DNA from: Metellina segmentata
Lineage: Eukaryota > Arthropoda > Arachnida > Araneae > Tetragnathidae
Direction of reading: 5' to 3'
Assembly: GCA_947359465.1 (NCBI GenBank)
Contig: OX375881.1
Span: forward strand, 79,023,914 to 79,087,913
Length of the DNA stretch: 64,000 nucleotides
Under the pieces are notes generated by a model that had not been told where the DNA came from, made no database searches, and saw only the letters and a list, made by a program, of their open reading frames with translations. The position numbers and the translations under genes were made by a program. Below are positions 1 to 10,720 of this stretch, one piece after another; position 1 is the first letter of the stretch, and every line of letters begins with the position of its first letter.

Positions 1-955
1 AATTGGACATTCTTGAACCAAAAAAGGAACGAGAACTTGACACTATTGACAATTCCATCAACAATAAACATAAGTCTTCTACTAGTTATGTTTTTCAATT
101 AAACTGAAATAGCAAGTACTCAAAGTTCAAGCACCTATTTTCACACAGCATGTGTTAATACCCAATGTAATATGCTGAATTTAAATAACTAATTAATCTT
201 CTCTGTGTCATGTACGTATTATTCCATCATGCCAGCTTCCGTTTTTCTTGCATTACTTCTAGACCAATAGAATTCCTCTTACTAGGATTCTTTCAATCAC
301 AGCTATTTAGCTATTATAAGTGTTGTGGGGTAAAGACAACAGTTCATTACTTGAAAATCCCGTGACTCTCAGGCTGTAGATATTTTATTTACCTAGACAT
401 AATCATTAATTTTGACAATTGAGATCAGTGGTTCATCATAAATGTATAGTGTTCATTATGGATCAAGGTCATTCAGTGTAAAAAAAAAAACTTAAATTCA
501 ATATCCATCAAGTATAACATGTGGTTAAAACCTCGTAATATGTCTTACTTCAGAAAAAAATTACTTCTTAGTTAAATAATCATCAAACAGCTGTAGTTCA
601 AAATTATGAGATGTCCTTGCATCTTTCCCGTTCAAACTGATTTCAGAGTATCGTCAATTTCCCATTGTATTGCTGGTAAATTCAACTACCTACCTAGTTT
701 TTGATAATTAAATGGAGGCTGGACGGAATTCCTCGTCTCGTTAGTCAAATAAACGATTTACTTGCTTCAAATGGCATTGTTAGCAAAACATGTAACTTAC
801 ATGTTGCGAAATCGCGTTGATGGTAAAATATAGGTTAAAAAATTACATTTTTAGCAATATATTCGAATTAATTGTTTCAAAATTTCATTTCCTGTAAACA
901 GTACGAATTTTTATCAAAATTAGGCAACTCAGGTATTAACTCAATTTTTGTCAAT
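1..955. other. AT-rich stretch, nothing recognised
   Basis: I see no open frame of useful length, no terminal repeats and no tandem structure here beyond short A runs. It reads as ordinary AT-rich intergenic or intronic DNA. Confidence 0.5.
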
Positions 956-1039
956 GAAGTTAATAATCTTAATTTGAATACATGAAGTTAATAATCTTAA
1001 TTTTAATACATGAAGTTAATAATCTTAATTTGAATACAT
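956..1039. repeat. Short tandem repeat, 28 bp x 3
   Basis: Three successive units start at 956, 984 and 1012, each beginning GAAGTTAATAATC and ending AATACAT. They are identical except for one G/T difference in the middle unit. The repeat has no coding appearance and probably arose by replication slippage. Confidence 0.85.
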
Positions 1040-1350
1040 GAAAGTTATTTAACATCCGATGTAAGTCTCTGGGTGTAAGTCTGTGATGAGAATCTTCGAT
1101 TTAATCAAGACTATAATCGTTCATCGAAATTACTCTTTATTTCACTTGTGTTTGCAAGTGATTAAATTTCAATCCAACTTTATCTGCTGATTTATTGCTA
1201 ATGATCTCGCTCAGTAGCCATATCTAGATTTGAGAACTCCTAGTAGCTGTGCTCTAGATCTGTGCACAAGAGACTGAATTCATATCCTGGTATGTCACCA
1301 GTATTCATAGTGTAGGTAGATGAGTAGATAGTTGAATTCAGAATCAGATG

Positions 1351-1617
1351 GCACTGCGGTAACACAACGGGCTATTGAAGACGGTCCGAGATCAATCCCG
1401 AAACTAATGATCTGATAACAGTACCTCGTAATTTTGAGCCACGGTCAGATGACGAGGAAACTTCCACGCAATTTCGACGTGAGGAGATTTGAGGCCACGG
1501 AAGATTTAATGTGTCCAGCTTCCACGTAGATGACGGTCTTTGGTTGAATCGAGTTAAGACACTTGCAACCCACCGGTTAAAACTCCGCAACTCTACCCAC
1601 TCGACAAACGTGACCAC
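1351..1617 (-). repeat. SINE copy, diverged, head type B
   Basis: Read on the minus strand, a tRNA-like head (A-box-like TGGGTAGAGTTG near 1609-1598) is followed by the body shared with the other SINE copies in the window: CCTCAAAT, CCTCACG, GTGGAAGTTT, CTCGTCATCTGACCGTGG, a near-match to AATTACGTGG, and CAATAGCCCGTTG close to the 3' end. Matching blocks lie in the same order in the copies at 15.1 and 58.1 kb. This copy carries small deletions and is clearly old. Confidence 0.7.
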
Positions 1618-1619
1618 GA

Positions 1620-1707
1620 TGGTGTTTAGGAACGCAATCGTGGTACGATAGCGTTTAGGAACAGGATCATGGTACGATAGTATTTAGGAACACAATACGG
1701 TAGGTTA
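1620..1707. repeat. Short tandem repeat, 29 bp x 3
   Basis: TTTAGGAAC recurs at 1625, 1654 and 1683, followed each time by a diverged block resembling TCATGGTACGATAG. It directly abuts the head end of the SINE at 1351-1617, so it may have grown from that element's flank. Confidence 0.75.
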
Positions 1708-1917
1708 GTTTCGACTCGTACCACACTCGTATCGAGGTTGGTTAGATTGATATTATGGTATAAGGGCATATTTGGCCAAGCTGCTCAATACAACGTTCAT
1801 AAATGGACATGCACACACAAGGAAAGTTTAATTGACATGATAGAAATAAATGCACCCAGACAGAGGAATAGATCCGCTTATGTAGTAGGTAGTTATAGAA
1901 TTTAATTTACTTATCAC

Positions 1918-1990
1918 TGGAGCAAGACAACAGGCTATTGATGACGGTCCAGGATCAACCCCGAATGGAAGGTTCGGAGGAAGATATCTC
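1918..1990 (-). repeat. SINE 3'-end fragment
   Basis: The plus strand shows GGGCTATTGA-like and GACGGTCC blocks followed by GGATCAACCCCGAA. On the minus strand these match the extreme 3' part of the SINE family, which includes CGGGATTGATC-type and CAATAGCCCG blocks. Only the tail is present. Confidence 0.5.
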
Positions 1991-2082
1991 ATAATAATGA
2001 AGATGGCGATATGAACACCTAGTATGGCCCCTCACTCTCTAAAAAAATCTTCGGACCTTGTCTAATTAGCAACTACCTTGCA

Positions 2083-2157
2083 AAAAATGAGCACAAAGCG
2101 AAAAATGAGCACAAAGCAAAAAAATGAGGACAAAATAAAAAATGAGCACAAAACGTA
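2083..2157. repeat. Short tandem repeat around AAAAATGAGCACAAAG
   Basis: The motif AAAAATGAGCACAAA recurs four times at roughly 18-20 bp spacing with small changes such as GAGGACAAAA in the third unit. It is a local slippage repeat. Confidence 0.75.
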
Positions 2158-2559
2158 AAACCAATCCTAAATTACCACATGTGCAAAATTTTAAGCAATC
2201 AACATTCAAACTTTGCCGATTTTATTCCATCGATTGTGAAATCCCAAATTCGCCGATTGGGGATACGGAAAACTGATCGATCAATCCCTGTGGAACTTTA
2301 ATTTGTTGTTTTCAGGATTGATTGCCAATCGCTGAGAAACACTTCCGTCACATTGTTTACTTGTGTGCTCCAATGCAGTTCCGGAACAGCCTACCGTCTG
2401 CTTCTTGTAAACGAAACCGAAAGGAAGCACTATATAAATTCCTTCCATCCCCAACACATTCCGAATAACTCTCCGTATGCTTTTCCCATTTTCTCCCACT
2501 CTTTGGATGAAAGAAAAATGATCCTTCTTTTTATCATCGCATACCAATCTCTTACTTGA

Positions 2560-2820
2560 TGAGCGGGCATCCCCCTCCCTCCAAAAACACGGACACGGGC
2601 AACCCTAAAGTGACGTTAAGCTCCTTATCGCCAAACCGCAGCTCGACTTAGCCAAAATACACACAGGCTGAACCTTATCATAATGGCAGTTGTGTTGCGG
2701 GGGCATGCTCGCGGCTGCCCCCTTTCCCCCGTATCAATCCTCGCTTTGATTCGAGATGGTTCCCTAAACAAATAGCGAGTTCACTCGACGTTGGGTTTGG
2801 ACATTTTCGGACAGGACAAA
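2560..2820. other. GC-richer block, possible conserved non-coding DNA
   Basis: This block is visibly richer in G+C and CpG than its surroundings (for example GGGGGCATGCTCGCGGCTGC near 2698-2717). It has no repeat signature and no frame that looks protein-coding. Such islands in an otherwise AT-rich arthropod intergenic region can be regulatory, but nothing in the sequence proves it. Confidence 0.25.
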
Positions 2821-2879
2821 AAGCGGGAGTCATTCGTTTGGTAGGGTGAGGGGTTCTAAGTAAACTGATTGGCTAAATC

Positions 2880-3235
2880 ATAGAGTGGCGATTTTTTCTA
2901 ACTTAGACAGGAAAAACATGGTGTGGTAAATTTTGGTAAGTTTAACCGGAAAAATCCCCGATTGAAAAATTTGATATTTTTGTGGCATGAATTGGCAAAT
3001 TTTAGTATTTTCGGCCAAAAAAGGCATCGAGTAGCAAATTTGTTAATTTTTTACAGCGAAAAACATGAGAGGCGAATTTGATATTTTCGACTGGGAAAAG
3101 CAGTGAAAATTTTTTGTAAGTTTGATACCGATTGAGTGTTGAATGTTGGAAATTCTTACAGGACAAAGTTTTGAATGGCAATTTTCGGTAGTTTTAACAC
3201 AAAAAGCATAGAGTGGTAAATTTTGGTAAATTTGA
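2880..3235. repeat. Highly degenerate tandem repeat
   Basis: Variants of AGAGTGGTAAATTTTGGTAA recur near 2883, 2920, 2985, 3024, 3064 and 3208, interleaved with AAAAACAT-type spacers at irregular 40-65 bp distances. The pattern suggests an old minisatellite that is now heavily diverged. Confidence 0.45.
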
Positions 3236-3420
3236 ACAGCGGTATTCTTTCGATGATTTTTTTTTCTTCTAAATCGCACGTGATTTAAAAAAGTTCGTAA
3301 AATTCGAAAAGTGGTTGACAAGTAATGGTAGACCAAATAATTTTCAAGCCATAAGCATAGGTTTCAATCTGAGATTATCAGATTAGTTAACCAAAATATA
3401 TTTAAATGATTCTGTTAAAC

Positions 3421-3810
3421 CAGGGGTGGCCAACCTTTTTGGGAAGAATGCCACTACCTGGAGAATCAAACTTTTCCAACATACTAAAAAATAAAAAAAG
3501 GTGAAAAAATGTTATTTATAGGCTGATTATGGGATTTTTATGCAAATAGCACAATTTTTTCATGTAAGTCTGAGTAGCGTAGATTTAAAAAAATATATAA
3601 CAAATAAAATACAATTATAAACTTAGATTTTGTTGTTACTAAGCATTTTTAACTGTTCAGTCAGTTAGGTTCTGCATAAAATAAAAATTAATATAAGTTG
3701 AAGCATTTCATTCTAAATAATTATTAATTTTTTAATAAGTCTTCGCATGCCACTGTTTAAACTCCGCCGTGCCACAATGTGGCAGACGTGCTGCGGGTTG
3801 ACCATCCCTG
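3421..3810. mobile_element. Non-autonomous hAT element (MITE)
   Basis: The left end CAGGGGTGGCCAAC and the right end GTTGACCATCCCTG are inverted repeats over 14 bp with two mismatches. They are flanked by a perfect 8-bp direct repeat TGTTAAAC at 3413-3420 and 3811-3818. An 8-bp target duplication and CAGGG-type ends are hallmarks of the hAT superfamily. The 390-bp interior has no transposase, so movement would need an enzyme supplied in trans. It is AT-rich and otherwise featureless. Confidence 0.88.
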
Positions 3811-3929
3811 TGTTAAACATTTGTGGACTAAATTCGTATAGTTAAACAAATTACTTTAATAATAAAATATAACAAAAGAATAGTTCTAAATTAAACATTA
3901 CAAAGATTTATATAGATATTTTCTATAAG

Positions 3930-4225
3930 ATGCTTTAACCGCGGAAGCATGGTTAGAAGAGCAACACAGTAGCAACCGAAGGGTAGCGAATTCGAATCCA
4001 ACCAAAACAAAAACCGTCGAGTACAAAGTAGACTAGTGCACGTTAAACCTGTCGTGGCCTCAAATGGCATCACGTTGGAGTGGTGTGGAAGTTTGGAGAG
4101 TGGACTGCCAACTCAAGTGTGACCTCGTCATCTTACCTTGGTTCAATTGCGTGGTGTTGTCCTTTGATCCTTCTCTTTTCGGGTTTGATACCGGACGTCA
4201 CATACGTTGCTCCAGTGTGACGTAA
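3930..4225 (+). repeat. SINE copy, head type B
   Basis: A tRNA-like head with GGTTAGAAGAGC and the B-box-like GAATTCGAATCC near 3989-4000 is followed by the common body: TGTCGTGGCCTCAAAT, TCACGTTGGAGTGGTGTGG, CTCGTCATCTTACC, CGTGGTGTTGTCCTTTGATC. The head differs from that of the type A copies at 15.1 and 58.1 kb, while the body is the same. Confidence 0.8.
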
Positions 4226-6285
4226 TTTAAAAATACCAAAATCTGCAATATACTTACTTTTCATCACTATTTTTCGGTTTTGAAGGTGTTGTTCACTTGA
4301 CCTTCGACAGGCTCTTTTACCTCTCCCAGAAATCCTTCGCTGGCACATGTGATCTTAGAACCAGTATCAACCGTAAGTTCAGCTGAGTCGCTCACATTCT
4401 CAACTCAAATGCTCTTCACTTTCACAGGCAATGGACTCTGCCATCCCCTGGTCTCAATACTAATATATTCCTTTCTAAACTTCCTCACTCAACAATGTCC
4501 TCTCTTTTCACTATAACTGTCCATGTTTATTCGTATCCTTCCTGCCACCCACCAAGTAATCCACCACCCCTTTGATATGTGCTTTTACGTCAGTTTCAAT
4601 ACACTTTTTTTAATTTGTCTGCCTTTAATGATTTACTTAAATTATCAGTCACTGCCTTTCCGATATGTGAAATAATAATGCAAAATTCTCTCGACTTCAG
4701 TTATAAATTGATGGAGCGATTCATTCTGCTTTTCCTGTATGTCAAATTTGTACTTCACAATCTCGAAAGAAACCCTTAGTTCACTAATGATACTCACCCC
4801 AACCTCTTCGTAGTTACTAACATCTTGTACATAGAGTTTGCAATAGATGTGAATTTCAAATCCTCCATCTACCGAGAATAAAATGATCTTGCTGTGAAAG
4901 TCCTCCCCAATCGAATGTATGATGAAATTACTCTCTGTATTTTAAAAAATTGCATTTCTCTAATAGAATCATTTGGAAACGTACCGGAAGACAACAATAA
5001 CATTTTCAAATAATCATTCATTGAATTCTAACGTCATACAGTAGATGTAACTGAATCAGTATTGGACAGTTGGTTAGAACTTTCAAATTTAATCCCCTAA
5101 CTTTAGCTTTTCAATCTGCACCTCATGCTTCTCAAGCTCAATTTTCACAGACTATTACAACACAATAAACTCATTACCATCCTTGATATCTGCAACCATT
5201 CCACTTCTGTATTTCTTTTACCTATTACTGAACGTAAATATGTATTATGTAATATTTTTACTGTCAAATCACGCAATAACGAATAAAGAAAAAAATTACA
5301 AAACCAACAGATAAAATTATTCCAAGAATATATTCTACCCTCATAAAAGTTCGAGGTCATAAGACGGGAGAACGAAACTGCTCTCACCTCCATATATGTT
5401 CAAACTTTAACCAAAATGTCATCTACAAGGCACATCTGGGATAACTCTAGGGATAGTCAGAACTGTACATTTTACTAATTGTCAACTCTTAAGCTCAAGT
5501 ATCTATTAAATACCATTCTATCATCATTCCACACTGGACTCAAAGTTGTTGGATTATTATGTTTCGATGTGATATGGTGTCAGATTAAAAAGAGATAAAC
5601 GAAGTGAGCGTACAATCTTTATCAGGAGGAGTAGATCAGGTGTCACTTTAAAAATTAAGACATTTTAAGGGTGTTTTGTACTTGCGTGAGGCTTAAACTA
5701 AGATTTAAACACAATTTACCCCCGAAAATCCAAAACAAAAAAATTTCGAAAAACAGTACAAAATACGAGACAGTACAAAATAGTAACATTATGTAAAATA
5801 TGTAAATATTTAAAACGAAATGTCTTGAAAATGAAAGAGATAGAGCTCCTACTTGGTTTCATCGCATTATTACACGTCAAATAGTTTACAATTTATCAAT
5901 GTGCCAAATCAAGTTCATTTGTGCAAGTATTCTCGAAAAGTGCAACACTAGATCATGATTTCAGCTGAGATCTACTGCATTCCCAGAACTCAAGACAAAT
6001 CTGACGAGGAGGCTTGTTCAGTGTTAAGAAAAATGGATATGCCTCATGGTTCTGAATTAAAAATAATATATACAAGTAGAATAAATATGAATACATATTA
6101 AAAGAATAAATTAAATTACAGTTATAATTTCTATGCGTATCTGCAATCCCCAAAAAACCATCAGAATGTCTGTATAATGCCATAAAACACACGAAAGCTT
6201 ATTTTGTACATTATGCTATTAAACTCAGTGCGTTAAATATTAGACAAAATTACAATACTTTAAAAATCACAATCACTATTAAATA
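4226..6285. other. AT-rich stretch, nothing recognised
   Basis: No transposon ends, no coherent frames and no tandem structure were found by eye. Open frames here are short, lack any recognisable domain and use AT-rich random-looking codons. Confidence 0.45.
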
Positions 6286-6289
6286 GCTA

Positions 6290-6640
6290 TCTGAAAACAA
6301 ACGTCATGAAAAATAATTATTACAAAACAATAATATAATTAATAAGCTCGTATCAAATACGTATGTGAAAAATACAATAGCACAGTAATATTATTATTAA
6401 TCAAATACCAAAGTCGTGGAAAATACAATCGCACAATAATGGTATTGTTAATCGTCTCATCAAATACAAACGTAGTGGAAAATACCACAGCACAATAATA
6501 GTATTATTAATTGTCTCATCAAATTCAAAAGTCCTGAAATATACAACAGCACTATAATTGTGCTATAAACATCTCATCAAATGCAAACGCCGTGAAAAAT
6601 ACAGTATCATAATAATAGCCTTATCAATCAGCTTGTACCC
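6290..6640. repeat. Degenerate tandem repeat, about 50-60 bp x 5-6
   Basis: Units resembling CTCATCAAATACAAACG followed by TGAAAAATACAACAGCAC and AATAATAGTATTATTAAT recur with starts near 6352, 6400, 6457, 6517 and 6577. Spacing varies between about 48 and 60 bp. The repeat is non-coding in appearance. Confidence 0.7.
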
Positions 6641-6939
6641 TACAACTTCGGGAAAGTATTTCCAAACGCCATCCCCACCTAAACACCGAGCAATTACATT
6701 CACACAGACACAAACCGCTTCACCGATACCTCACACTAAAAGTTTCTTCCACATCCCCAACTCCTCCATTCGAAACTTTTTAAGCAAACGAGAAACACTA
6801 CCCCATCCCCAGTGAATCTAAACTGGGCCATCCATCAAAATTCCATCCACGATTTCTGTCACGATTGCTGATCAAATTCCCCCATTTCAAGCCCAACAAG
6901 TAAATAATCCCAACTATATACGTCTCTCCTCTCCAATCC

Positions 6940-7420
6940 TAGAAACATATTACACTCGACACCGACACCCCCACTTCGTCACCCCTTTCGAACCCCCCTT
7001 CCCGACCACCAGACCCAGTCGATGACGTCACACATCGCGGTGGGTCTTCATTAAAGATGCCGCTCTCGTATTTTCCCTGTCCACACGCCCCCTTCTCCCT
7101 ACTCCCTCTCCACCCTGGGTTATAGAAAGCTTAAAATCCTCCAGATTTAAATTTAATTAAGACCGAATTAGCCCGGGTGCCAATTTTCGTGCCAATACCC
7201 GGAAATCGAGGGGGCCCGGAAATAGCCCAGACGAAACCGGAAATTGAAGTTCCTCCTGGACGGGTTAATTAAGAAATTTTTCGGGGAGAGGGGTCAGCGG
7301 GAAGTTGTGTTTCCCAAGGAGGGGACCTATGTTGGATTCCAGGGAAGTTTAAAGCGAAGGAGGAGGAACTTTAACCTGTGAGGGCAGAAGTGGAATCGTG
7401 TTTCGCGTTCACAGGCGTGG
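6940..7420. promoter_or_regulatory. GC-rich block with CRE palindrome, candidate regulatory DNA
   Basis: This is one of the most GC-rich blocks of the window, with many C runs on one strand and CpG dinucleotides. It contains the full CREB-type palindrome TGACGTCA at 7023-7030. It is free of recognisable transposon sequence and has no plausible frame. Promoter or enhancer function is inferred only from composition and this motif. Confidence 0.3.
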
Positions 7421-7599
7421 AGCCGGAATTGCTCCATTCATGTCTTTTCTGTTTAGCCTCTTCTTTGTTAACTTTGTATCGAGTTCATTTTGGAAGATTG
7501 GGGTATTTTTGAACTATTTAATTCCAAAAAAGATTAAGAGAAAAATTAAAACAATAATCATCTGAAGAAAACCTGTGTTTCATAAGCTGAGAATCCATT

Positions 7600-8328
7600 T
7601 TTAAACATTTATTTGTTGGTTGGTTGGTTGGCCAATAAAAGGCAAGCTAAACTATGTCCATTCTTGGTTAAATTTAATATAAGTATGTTCGAAAATTGAA
7701 ACAAGTGTCCAAATTAAGTGGTTGACTTACGTTTTAATGAGCAAGTTCCAATAATGTACAAGCTGTGCCAAATCAAGACCACATCTATGTATATAATTAT
7801 CTTACTTGCCATGCAAAAAAGACGTTATTTGTAATCGCGTTTTGGCAATACTGAACGATTGTTTGTTTATCGCGAAGTCTCCCGCATCGATTGAATTTAT
7901 AGCGTTATCGGATGAAATTTTATTGAAAAAAAAAAGGAAATTTTAATGAGCTGTTGCAGTTAGTTTATAATTGAAATCAGAGAAGGCGGAGGATCTTTTC
8001 AGGGTCATTTAAAAAACGGTCCTTTTCAGGACCAACAATTATAGTTCAACAAGACGCTTGCACTACAACTTTCGGCAACAAACTCAATGAAAAAGTGTGT
8101 GTCGTTTGAGTGCTGGGAAAATGTACACACAAAACAACATGCTGGGTATTCAATTTCCAAAACAACGCTCACATTTCGAGTCAAAATTTGCACAAAGTTT
8201 TCATTTGAATTCTGATTTTAGAGATAGTGTATATATTTTTTCTGTAATACAGCAAATTTAGATTTGAAAAACATTTTTTTGGTAACATATTTTGTAAACA
8301 ATCTTTTCTGCTAGGACACATGTCTTCA
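7600..8328. repeat. Diverged outlying unit(s) of the 228-bp satellite
   Basis: Segments around 7620-7770 match the array to the right: CAAGTGTCCA, then GTGGTTGACTTACGTTTTA, GAGCAAGTTCCAATAATGTA and GCTGTGCCAAA in the same order. They carry many substitutions. The remainder (7790-8328) is AT-rich with only faint similarity. This is older, unhomogenised edge material of the array. Confidence 0.6.
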
Positions 8329-8402
8329 TTGTGGCGAGCGAAGCGAGCATAGGTTCGCGCAGCGAACTAATGAGGATTGCGAAGCAATCCTCCGGGGGTT
8401 GG
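8329..8402. repeat. GC-rich block of nested short palindromes
   Basis: The block is built from GCGAGCGAAGCGAGC, TTCGCGCAGCGAA and AGGATTGCGAAGCAATCCT, the last a perfect 8-bp stem with a 3-nt loop, followed by CCGGGGGTTGG. It lies exactly at the left edge of the homogeneous 228-bp array. Strings of such hairpins are seen near the 3' ends of some Helitrons, which also often carry internal tandem arrays. That identity is a guess because I cannot point to a 5' TC end or a CTRR end. Confidence 0.5.
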
Positions 8403-8405
8403 AAT

Positions 8406-10229
8406 ATAAATTAAAAAAATTCAAACATGTATCCAAACCAACAATAGAGTGTTTGTTGATTGTTTGGAATTTTATAGCGCAAGATCTGATATTCGACAAG
8501 CGCTTCGACGAACTAAGATTAAATTTAATGTAATTGTGTTAGAAAAATCGATCAAGTGTCCAGTATAGGTGCTTGGCTTATGTTTTATAGAGCAAGTTCC
8601 AATAATGTACAAACTGTGCCAAACCAAGATCATATAAATTAAAAAAATTCAAACATGTATCCAAACCAACAATAGAGTGTTTGTTGGTTGTTTGGAATTT
8701 TATAGCGCAAGATCTGATATTCGACAAGCGCTTCGATGAACTAAGATTAAATTTAATGTAATTGTGTTAGAAAAATCGATCAAGTGTCCAGTATAGGTGC
8801 TTGGCTTATGTTTTATAGAGCAAGTTCCAATAATGTACAAACTGTGCCAAACCAAGATCATATAAATTAAAAAAATTCAAACATGTATCGAAACCAACAA
8901 TAGAGTGTTTGTTGATTGTTTGGAATTTTATAGCGCAAGATCTGATATTCGACAAGCGCTTCGACGAACTAAGATTAAATTTAATGTAATTGTGTTAGAA
9001 AAATCGATCAAGTGTCCAGTATAGGTGCTTGGCTTATGTTTTATATAGCAAGTTCCAATAATGTACAAACTGTGCCAAACCAAGATCATATAAATTAAAA
9101 AAATTCAAACATGTATCCAAACCAACAATAGAGTGTTTGTTGATTGTTTGGAATTTTATAGCGCAAGATCTGATATTCGACAAGCGCTTCGACGAACTAA
9201 GATTAAATTTAATGTAATTGTGTTAGAAAAATCGATCAAGTGTCCAGTATAGGTGCTTGGCTTATGTTTTATAGAGCAAGTTCCAATAATGTACAAACTG
9301 TGCCAAACCAAGATCATATAAATTAAAAAAATTCAAACATGTATCCAAACCAACAATAGAGTGTTTGTTGATTGTTTGGAATTTTATAGCGCAAGATCTG
9401 ATATTCGACAAGCGCTTCGACGAACTAAGATTAAATTTAATGTAATTGTGTTAGAAAAATCGATCAAGTGTCCAGTATAGGTGCTTGGCTTATGTTTTAT
9501 AGAGCAAGTTCCAATAATGTACAAACTGTGCCAAACCAAGATCATATAAATTAAAAAAATTCAAACATGTATCCAAACCAACAATAGAGTGTTTGTTGAT
9601 TGTTTGGAATTTTATAGCGCAAGATCTGATATTCGACAAGCGCTTCGACGAACTAAGATTAAATTTAATGTAATTGTGTTAGAAAAATCGATCAAGTGTC
9701 CAGTATAGGTGCTTGGCTTATGTTTTATAGAGCAAGTTCCAATAATGTACAAACTGTGCCAAACCAAGATCATATAAATTAAAAAAATTCAAACATGTAT
9801 CCAAACCAACAATAGAGTGTTTGTTGATTGTTTGGAATTTTATAGCGCAAGATCTGATATTCGACAAGCACTTCGACGAACTAAGATTAAATTTAATGTA
9901 ATTGTGTTAGAAAAATCGATCAAGTGTCCAGTATAGGTGCTTGGCTTATGTTTTATAGAGCAAGTTCCAATAATGTACAAACTGTGCCAAACCAAGATCA
10001 TATAAATTAAAAAAATTCAAACATGTATCCAAACCAACAATAGAGTGTTTGTTGATTGTTTGGAATTTTATAGCGCAAGATCTGATATTCGACAAGCGCT
10101 TCGACGAACTAAGATTAAATTTAATGTAATTGTGTTAGAAAAATCGATCAAGTGTCCAGTATAGGTGCTTGGCTTATGTTTTATAGAGCAAGTTCCAATA
10201 ATGTACAAACTGTGCCAAACCAAGAATAT
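8406..10229. repeat. Homogeneous satellite, 228 bp x 8
   Basis: Taking ATAAATTAAAAAAATTCAAA as the unit start, copies begin at 8406, 8634, 8862, 9090, 9318, 9546, 9774 and 10002, an exact 228-bp period with no length variation. Units differ from each other at only a few bases, for example near 8685, 8735, 8889 and 9869. The unit contains TGTTTGTTGATTGTTTGG, TTCGACAAGCGCTTCGACGA and CAAGTTCCAATAATGTAC, and encodes no sustained frame. The contrast with the diverged edges indicates recent amplification or gene conversion of the central units. Confidence 0.95.
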
Positions 10230-10720
10230 TTCAAATAAAAATTCGGACATGTATCCAAACCATCAATAAATTGTTTGTTCATTGTTTGGGATTTTATAGT
10301 ACAAGATCTGCTATTGGACAAGCTTCGACGAAATAAGATTTAATTTATTATAAATGTGTTAGAAAGCTCGAACAAGTGTCCAAACCAACAATAAATTGGG
10401 TGGTTCGCATGTTTTATTGCAATAATGGACAAGTTATGCCAAACCATAAGGAAACAAATTTAAAAAAGATATATTCAAAAATTCAACAAGTTTCCAACCA
10501 ACGATAAAATTTTATTTGACCAGCTGTGCAAAACTATGACCAATTCAAACACTTAATAAAACGTTGATGGGTTGGGTGGGGTACTATAGCATTAGGTTTG
10601 ATAATGGACAAAGCTGCTACAAATTACTTCAAACGAATTCAACAAAAATAGATTAGAAAATAATCAACTAAACCAACAAACAATTGGTATAAAATACTTA
10701 ATGCTGGTTCAGAACAATAA
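10230..10720. repeat. Diverged right-hand units of the 228-bp satellite
   Basis: Blocks from the satellite unit continue in order (ATGTATCCAAACCA, GTTTGTTCATTGTTTGGGAT, ACAAGATCTG, ACAAGCTTCGACGAA, GTGTCCAAACCAACAATA) but with many substitutions and indels. Similarity fades by about 10.7 kb. Confidence 0.7.

Noticed and set aside
8406..10229. Regular direct repeats considered as a CRISPR array
   Set aside because: Units are 228 bp with no unique spacers, and the surroundings are eukaryotic transposons. It is a tandem satellite.
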